Below, one piece after another: positions 57,867 to 64,000 of a stretch of DNA of 64,000 nt (positions within the stretch are counted from its first letter, which is position 1; each line of letters starts with the position of its first letter). The notes beneath the pieces were generated by a model. It ran no database searches and was not told the origin of the DNA. It saw only the letters and a program-made list of their open reading frames with translations. Origin of the DNA: Clavulina sp. PMI_390 (Eukaryota > Basidiomycota > Agaricomycetes > Cantharellales > Hydnaceae); contig WIDE01000035.1 in the NCBI GenBank assembly GCA_015039315.1, positions 190,767-254,766 on the forward strand, read 5' to 3'. Position numbers and translations under genes: made by a program.

Positions 57867-59629
57867 ATGGCCCCTCTGTCCCTTCGTGATCTTTCGCTCC
57901 TTTTGATTGCATATCCCCTCATGGCTCTGGCCCAATCCAACTTCCTCTCGCCCACCCAAATCGCAGCCCACTTCAACCTCGCATCCTCCACCTCTCTCGC
58001 ACTTCCTACTCAAACCATGGATCCTAACACCACGGCGACGTGGTTTCAAAACACGAGCGGCTGGCAAATTGCAAACAACGGTGTGTACTCCCCCTTTTTT
58101 GTCTTCTTATCCGCATAGAACGCCCTAGAGGGGTTGTCCAAAAGCTGGCTGGCGGCATAGATCTGCCCGAACAGCGTTGGATACCTAGGGAAAAATAATA
58201 CCCTCGCGGCATCTTTCATCCCGTATTCTCTTGGCATTCCTGAATCAGTGCGAAATAATCCTTACCGGACTTTCGCCCCATGCGGAAAAAACGCGCCTTC
58301 CTTCCGAGCACAGGCCGCATTGCCAACCCCCAACTGGTCAACTTTACCAAAGATCCATTTGACTCCAAAAGCACCTCGCCGGTGCTCTCAGTGACGTATC
58401 CCGCAGGTAATCCTTGTGCTTTCTCCTCGCTAGTTGGTTGAGCTAACAACTTGGTCCCATTGCGGCTTTTGCACCATTGATGACGCTTCATCGGTGCCCA
58501 GCTATGTACGGGAACAATGACGGCACACGCTTTTCGACCTACTTCAACGACTCCTCTGCAGGGTTTGGGACTATGCAAATCTCGTATCAGGTCGGATTTC
58601 CAGCGGACTACCAGTTTGTCAAAGGTGCGGTTGATATCGCGAGCAAAGCGTTTGGTTGTGCATTGACTGATGGGATGGATTCTGAGCAGGCGGAAAACTT
58701 CCTGGGTTACGAGGAGGAACACCATTGAACGGTTGCGATGGAGGCTCGAATTCGAGCACATGCTTCAGCGTGCGGCTAATGTGGCGGACGAAAGCAGAAG
58801 GCGAAGGTATGGTCATCCTAGAGGGAATAGGACTGCCCTCAGCCTGCGTATTGACCATCCCTTTACAGCCTATGGGTATCTGCAAGGCCCGAGCAGCCTT
58901 TGCGATAATGAAAAGAACGTGATTTGCGAAAGCACTGGGTCTGGAATCAGTTTCGGTCGCGGATCATTCTCTTTTGTCGCTGGAACGTGAGTGTAGTACT
59001 ACGTGGCCCATCTTTCCTCATCACATGTGGATACTCGGAGCAGCACTGATACCAAACTGGGAATCATAGATGGAACCAAGTCGATATGGTCGTCGGTCTG
59101 AATAACCCCGTCACGTCAAAGAATGGATACATCGCCACCTAGTGCGTTAGCTTGTCGTACTCGATGCTATTCTCGATCCTCATCAGCTCTGTTCCCTTGT
59201 AGCTATAATGGTGCTCTGGCGATCAACCAGACCGGCTTGCTGCTTCGCTCAAGTTCGAGTGTTCAGAACATACAAGGAATGTTCTTTTCGTGAGTCAATA
59301 CTGTTCTTCTATTCCACATGTTGGCCGTGTAGCCTGTGCTCCCTGTCTCCCTTAATGCCGTGCCGAATCTTGTTGCTTACGTCCGCCCACTGTCCCTCCA
59401 ACGTAGAACGTTCTTTGGCGGTAGCGACTCATCATGGGCTCCTACCACCAACCAAACGACTTACTTCAAGAACATCCAGATGTTTGCTTCTGACAGCGCC
59501 TCGAAGCTTGCCAGTTCGTCTGCATCATCCCAGCGACCACCACTGTTTGGTTTGCAGTCATCACAGCGGATAGCTGCAATGCTGTTTGTGATGGGAGGAA
59601 TATGGGGAGCGATCTTCTCTTTGATATGA
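57867..59629 (+). CDS. Polysaccharide lyase family 14 (PL14)-like secreted protein, tandem copy 1
   Basis: Extracellular lyase-type protein with jelly-roll fold; founding PL14 members cleave alginate or glucuronate polymers by beta-elimination, while fungal substrates are not settled. The signal peptide is SLLLIAYPLMALAQS. Seven or so exons join in frame: LVNFTKDPFDSKSTSPVLSV, GFGTMQISYQVGFPADYQF, GGKLPGLRGGTPLNGCDGG, CFSVRLMWRTKAEGEAYGYL, GRGSFSFVAGTWNQVDMVV and TFFGGSDSSWAP. GGKLPG and CFSxRxMWR are the family hallmarks, with the conserved Lys and Arg. The C-terminus is Ser/Ala-rich and ends in a hydrophobic run (IAAMLFVMGGIWGAIFSLI), like a GPI-anchor signal. Intron 1 is unusually long (about 227 nt). 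No frame damage seen. Confidence 0.78.
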
Positions 59630-60276
59630 TGTTTCCTGGAGATCTCATTGATCTATACATGTGCTCTGCTTGCATAAGCACAAAATCGTTCATTTGGCTC
59701 ACCATCATTTCTCCTTCCGGTCCTTCCTAATTGTGATCACTCTGACTCAAAGTACCGTCATAACATATCCTGTCTTCGCTGTTGTTGGCCTGATTTTTGT
59801 TTTGCCCGCTGTGTTGTGTAGCTTTCTCTCCATTATTATTATACCTTTTGCTAGGCCCTTCTCCAAACCACACCTTCCCAGCTACGTCCACAACGTCCGA
59901 GGCGGAGTTAGCAGGAATTTCCAAAAGCTTACGCATCGCTAGACCCAACACTCGAGGAGGCTGCAAAGTGACAACGCGAGTAATATTCCTTGACTAAATT
60001 ATACGACAGAGATCAAGATTTATGTTGAGAGTCCGGACTCAAGGAGATGGGTGGCCGTGTACCGGAGCCGTCCGGTGCTCCCGCATCAACAGAACCCTCC
60101 AACTTCGGACCCTGACACAGCTCTGGGATAACGACCACACTCGATTCCTCTCGTCTTTGGGTCCTTAGGCTCTCACTTATTAACAACCCTACTTGTGGCT
60201 CTGGCAGCTACGGTCCTCCTAATTAAACACTCGCTGCCTATTAAGACCCGTACCACCCGCTTGCGACTCCATCACA
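59630..60276. other. Spacer between the PL14 copies, with duplicated flank
   Basis: About 650 bp: copy 1 3' UTR, then (from about 60035) a decayed copy of the NDUFS7-PL14 divergent region. The match to 57404-57620 includes GGAGATGG, GGAGCC.TCCGGTGCTCCCG, CGGACCCTGAC-like and GATAACGACC blocks. No intact gene. Confidence 0.55.
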
Positions 60277-62023
60277 ATGGCTCAACTGTCCCTTCGTAAT
60301 CTTTCGCTCCTCTGGCTCGCATACCCCCTTATGGCCCTGGGCCAGTCCAACTTCCTAGCACCAACTCAAATTGCATCTCAATTCAACCTTGCATCATCCA
60401 CCTCCCTCGCACTTCCTACTCAAACCATGGACTCTAATACCACAGCAACCTGGCTCAAAAAGACCAGTGGCTGGCAAATTGCAAGCAATGGTATGGAATC
60501 CCCTTCTCTTTTATGTGCAGGCAACGCCAGAAGGCCCTGTCCCAAATTTAGCTGCGCCATCCGCAGCACCGAGCCGGCCAACGGCCGTATATTCGGGCAA
60601 TGTGCCACTCGAATAGTGCCTGCCTCATTTTGTTGGGACCTGCAGTTTAATGCGAAATCACGCTTTCCAGGTCTATATATGCGTAGTTGCTCACCTTTGC
60701 CCCTGAAAACAGGCCACATCACCAACTCCCAACTTGTCAACTTCACCACAGACCCCTTCGATTCAACTAACACCTCACCAGTGCTCTCAGTGACGTATCC
60801 CGAGGGTATGTTCCATAACTTCTCTTCGTCGATTCATCGAGCTGATGATCGGGTGTGATTTTCCCATCGCGATTTTCGCTCCATATGTGACCAATTCCTC
60901 GGTACTCAGGCACATTCGGGAACGATGGTGGCACAGACTTTTCCAACTATTTCAATGACTCTTCTGCAGGATTTGGAACTATGCAGATCTCGTATCAGGT
61001 TGGATTTCCATCAAACTACCAGTTTGTCAAAGGTGCGATTGGTATTGGAGGGTGTACTTTGATCGAGAAGTAACCAACAGTTTGGGCACCGGATAGGTGG
61101 AAAGCTCCCTGGGCTTCGAGGTGGTTTGCCAGTAACTGGTTGTGATGGTGGCTCGAATTCGAACACATGCTTCAGCGTGCGGTTCATGTGGCGGACAAAT
61201 GCACAAGGCGAAGGTATGTTGGATTCTAAGCTACTGTAGCCACGTTCAAAAACTGCATATTAACTTTTTTTCCTCAGCTTACGCCTATCTGCAGGGCCCA
61301 AGTGACCTTTGCAGTGAAAAGGATGTGATTTGCAATTCAGATGGGTTCGGAACGAGTATCGACCGCGGCTCATTCTCCTTCGTCGCTGGAACGTGAGTGC
61401 TACGCTCTGTTACTCCTTCCCGCCCTTCACAAGTAAACTGGGCGCTAATGCTGGAATTATCTGCCATAGATGGAACCAAGTCGATATGGTTGTCGGACTG
61501 AATAACCCCGTCTCGTCAAAGAACGGATACATCGCCGCATAGTACGTTGACTTCTCGACCCCGGGCTCCATCCTTCATACTCATCAGCCCGGTCGCCTTT
61601 CAGCTACAATGGTGCTTTAGCCATCAACCAGACGGGTTTGCAGATTCGCTCTGACTCAAGTGTTGGGAGCATCCAGGGGATGTTCTTCTCGTGAGTCACT
61701 CCCATTACTCTGTTCAACCAGTCGGCTGTACTATATACATCGTCGGCGGACTCTTACTAATGATCCCTACTGCTCCTACCACCCCACCCCAACACAGAAC
61801 GTTTTTTGGTGGCAGTGATTCATCTTGGGCTCCAAGCACCAACCAAACAACGTACTTCAAGAACATCCAGATGTTTGCTTCAGATAGCGCGTCGAAGCTC
61901 GTTAGTTCGTCTGCGTCGCCTCGCCGATCACTGCTCGGTCTCGGGCATGGAGTAGAGCAGTGGGTTATTAGCGCGCTCGTTTTGATCTGGGGAAGTTGGG
62001 TAGCGATTTTCTCTTGGGCATAA
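60277..62023 (+). CDS. Polysaccharide lyase family 14 (PL14)-like secreted protein, tandem copy 2
   Basis: Paralogue of the gene immediately upstream; most residues agree (SNFLAPTQIASQFNLASSTS, QISYQVGFPSNYQF, GGKLPGLRGG, CFSVRFMWRTNAQGEAYAYL, IDRGSFSFVAGTWNQVDMVV). The signal peptide is SLLWLAYPLMALGQS. Exon-intron positions match copy 1, with a long first intron of about 220 nt. The C-terminus again ends in a hydrophobic run (QWVISALVLIWGSWVAIFSWA) after a Ser-rich stretch, consistent with GPI anchoring. The spacer differs: the region before GGKLPG needs the acceptor ...CCGGATAG to keep frame. Conserved family residues are kept, so both copies could be active. Confidence 0.77.
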
Positions 62024-62511
62024 GGACTTTTGGGAACCTTGACATTCTATACCATGGACTTTGCTGCGCTGGCACATAATCATTCATTTGATCCACGGTC
62101 ACTTCTCCTCTTTCTCATCTATGAACACTCTAACATATACAGCCTTCCCTATTATTGACCTCATTTGTCTTATACGCTGTATCACGTAGCTTCCTCTCTC
62201 GTATCCATCTAGTTAAATTCATTCCTCTACTGTCGCCGGTCCTCAAGGACTCGATATTGAAGACCCCCATACACGAACAAAGACAAAAGATGATGCAGCC
62301 TGATCCCAACATGGGATTGAGATGGCACAGAGAAGCCATTAATTTACAGCTCACTGGGAAGGAGGTACAAATGGTAGGGAAAATAAGGCTAGAAATAAGG
62401 CTACAGCGCAGAGATAGCACACGGGAGTGGCTGCTAGAGCAGAGCAAGCATAAATGGGGGCACATCGCCATCACTGGAAGCGTGGCAGCTGTGGAGCATA
62501 AAGAGTGCTAA
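62024..62511. other. Convergent spacer between PL14 copy 2 and the kinase-like gene
   Basis: About 490 bp. The first part resembles the copy 1 3' flank (AACATAT...CTTC...GTGTA/CGTAGCTT blocks), so it belongs to the duplication. A 118-codon open frame here (62155-62511) has no family features and is not called. Confidence 0.45.
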
Positions 62512-63711
62512 TCACATTGCAGGGTTCACCCGCAAGACAACTTGGTTGGGGTCGGAGGGCGATGCAGTGGGTACAATCACAGGGATGCGATCGGAGTATC
62601 TGGGTTGCAGTGGAATACGCTGAGAGATGGAAGTTTATGAGCTATAAGTGGGCAAAGGGAGGTTGAGCGACACCTACCTCCATCTCAATCTTTGTGGGAT
62701 TTCCGTACTCGTCCAACGCTACACCAGAAGAGGGTGAACCTCATGTGTTTACTGGTAATCAGATATACCTACCTAGTCTTTGAGTCATCCATAACATGGT
62801 TCTTGCTCGAGACATGGATTTTCCGTTGGGCATGGCGTCCCATGACCAGCCCAATTGTTCTGGGATTTCTTTCCCCATAACGGAAGAGAGCACGGTATAC
62901 TTCGCGAATGACTCAGGAAGCAGGGTGATGCTTTCGAAGTCAATCAACCATAACTCCCCGTTTTGGTCAATGATGAAGTTACCGGGATGCATATCGGATT
63001 GGGAAAAGATGATTGGCTCGTTGCTGAAGTCAACAGGCGAAGGGCCAGGGGAGCTTCGCGGTAAAATGGTCAGTGCCTTGTGAGACAAAGATATGAGTGA
63101 CGTTATCCATCGGCCAGGGAGTAGCACAACTCTAAAAATACCTTGTTTAAGTAAGCTGCTATCGCGGAGGGGTTTGCAAAGATGAGAGGTGCCTCATAGT
63201 CCTTGAACACTTTATGGCGCGCTGGACCTCCCCCAACAGTGCCAATGACCACGCCAGGAGGGGCAGGAACAGAGTGAAGCCACTGGAGAGCTTCGGCTAC
63301 CTGTTGAGGCGCCGATTTAGCCGGTTGTGCTCCTTGAATATGCTCCATGACGATGTAAGCGCAGCGCCAATTGCCGATGAGATGGTCAAAATAGTCGATA
63401 GGCTTGGGGATGCGTGGGGCAGATGGGTCTTCGAGGGCCTTGTCGTAGAGATATATCAGAGTCTCGAATTCATAATGCAATGAGGACTCGCAGTTGTACT
63501 TGACGAAATAGTCCTTGAAAATCACTGTCCGTGATAGGTTGCGAGACTTCCGGACGGCAACGTCGTGGGCTTGACAGAGACTAATGAGCTCGTTTCTGTC
63601 TGATGATGACAGGGGCTCCATATGATGCACTGAGCGGTCGTAGTGTGAGGTAGAAGGGATCGTCTGTGACGACATGGGGGGCGGATTTGTGAGACACGAA
63701 GAGTCACGCAT
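62512..63711 (-). CDS. Phosphotransferase (APH/choline-kinase fold) family protein
   Basis: Protein-kinase-like enzyme of the aminoglycoside-phosphotransferase superfamily, widespread in fungi with unknown small-molecule substrates. The first exon carries TVIFKDYFVKYN (Lys of the N-lobe) and CAYIVMEHIQG (hinge). After an intron of about 63 nt, joined as YLNKALTILP, come FSQSDMHPGNFIIDQNG (catalytic Asp and Asn) and LWLIDFE (metal-binding Asp). The last two exons were recovered from splice signals: LDEYGNPTKIEME and RIPLQPRYSDRIPVIVPTAS, ending at 62512. They extend well past the continuous open frame, which stops near 62759. The start is the ATG at 63711; 63675 is an alternative. Confidence 0.8.
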
Positions 63712-63827
63712 ACCGCGGGCAGTCACGCTTCTTATGTCTCACCTTGACTGGCCTCGACCTCGCGGCTCTTGTCACTTAATGAGATGCACTATACTCTGAT
63801 ACGACCGCATTTTCCGTAAACAAATAG

Positions 63828-63838
63828 GATATATAAAG
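63828..63838 (+). promoter_or_regulatory. TATA box of the gene starting at the right edge
   Basis: GATATATAAAG lies about 130 bp upstream of an ATG at 63969, with a pyrimidine-rich stretch between (TCTCTTCGTATCCTCTAATCC-like). Typical of a strongly expressed fungal gene; inferred from sequence only. Confidence 0.55.
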
Positions 63839-63968
63839 CTCGCTGATATGGAGATGGTCTCTTCGTATCCTCTAATCCTAACTCTTGGTCCAGAATCTTC
63901 TCAACCTGTGTCCTCTCGACCAATCTTCTTGCTCAAAAGGAAATCACCAATTTCTCTGGTCTAACATC

Positions 63969-64000
63969 ATGTCTGAATCGTTTGGCTCGTCGGAAAACGA
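63969..64000 (+). CDS. Start of a gene running out of the window
   Basis: ATG with about ten codons (MSESFGSSEN) before the window ends. Supported mainly by the TATA box and pyrimidine-rich leader upstream. The product cannot be named. Confidence 0.4.
   Translation, partial: MSESFGSSEN

Noticed and set aside
62155..62511. 118-codon plus-strand frame
   Set aside because: Opposite the kinase 3' flank and within the duplicated PL14 flank; no recognisable family or splice partner.
62512..63711. Aminoglycoside resistance gene
   Set aside because: It only shares the phosphotransferase fold; such kinases are common in fungi and the sequence gives no sign of antibiotic specificity.
1..64000. CRISPR arrays, tRNA or rRNA genes, transposons
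   Set aside because: No regular spaced repeats, no cloverleaf or rRNA-like sequence and no transposase or reverse-transcriptase motif were recognised by eye; a tRNA or Rfam scan was not possible.

Overview
The window is nuclear DNA of a filamentous basidiomycete fungus, most likely an Agaricomycete. Genes are dense and lie on both strands, with many 50-75 nt GT-AG introns. The gene content is typical of that class: a DUF6699 protein, 'MGQ'-type and tandem F-box proteins, a CALB-type lipase, family-14 polysaccharide lyases, a one-chain betaine-lipid synthase and a basidiomycete-style DASH subunit. I do not place it more precisely. A 150-base run of N at 30394-30543 marks an assembly gap. Exon joins below were worked out by eye from splice signals and reading frame; those given to the base are the firmer ones.

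Left part (1-18.3 kb): 3' part of tRNA-guanine transglycosylase (+); DASH subunit Duo1 (-), divergent from the DEAD-box ribosome-biogenesis helicase Dbp10 (+); a secreted CALB-like lipase (+); an RraA/HMG-aldolase-like protein (+); an Mmc1-like mitochondrial protein (-); a gene-free stretch of about 1.9 kb; then BTA1, the betaine lipid (DGTS) synthase (+).

Middle part (18.8-37.3 kb): a CLPTM1-family membrane protein (+); an F-box protein (-); a Dap1/PGRMC-type cytochrome b5-like haem protein (-); gamma-glutamyltranspeptidase (-); a DUF6699 protein (-); the assembly gap; a small HVA1/TUDOR protein (-); cytosolic Fe-S assembly factor NAR1 (-); and, divergent from it, an EF-hand MscS-type channel (+).

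Right part (37.7-64 kb): two tandemly duplicated F-box genes (+); the Tlg2/syntaxin-16 SNARE (-); a Zn2Cys6 transcription factor (+); a tocopherol-cyclase-family protein (-); a large serine-rich protein of unknown function (-); complex I subunit NDUFS7/PSST (-); two tandemly duplicated, apparently GPI-anchored PL14 polysaccharide lyases (+); a phosphotransferase-fold kinase (-); and the first codons of another gene at the right edge (+).

Most genes are unrelated housekeeping genes, and I see no operon-like or biosynthetic cluster. The most informative local structure is the two segmental duplications. The PL14 duplication appears to have carried along a decayed piece of the neighbouring NDUFS7 5' region. 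In the F-box duplication the second copy has lost the start codon used by the first. I found no convincing evidence for a wholly new multi-gene system.
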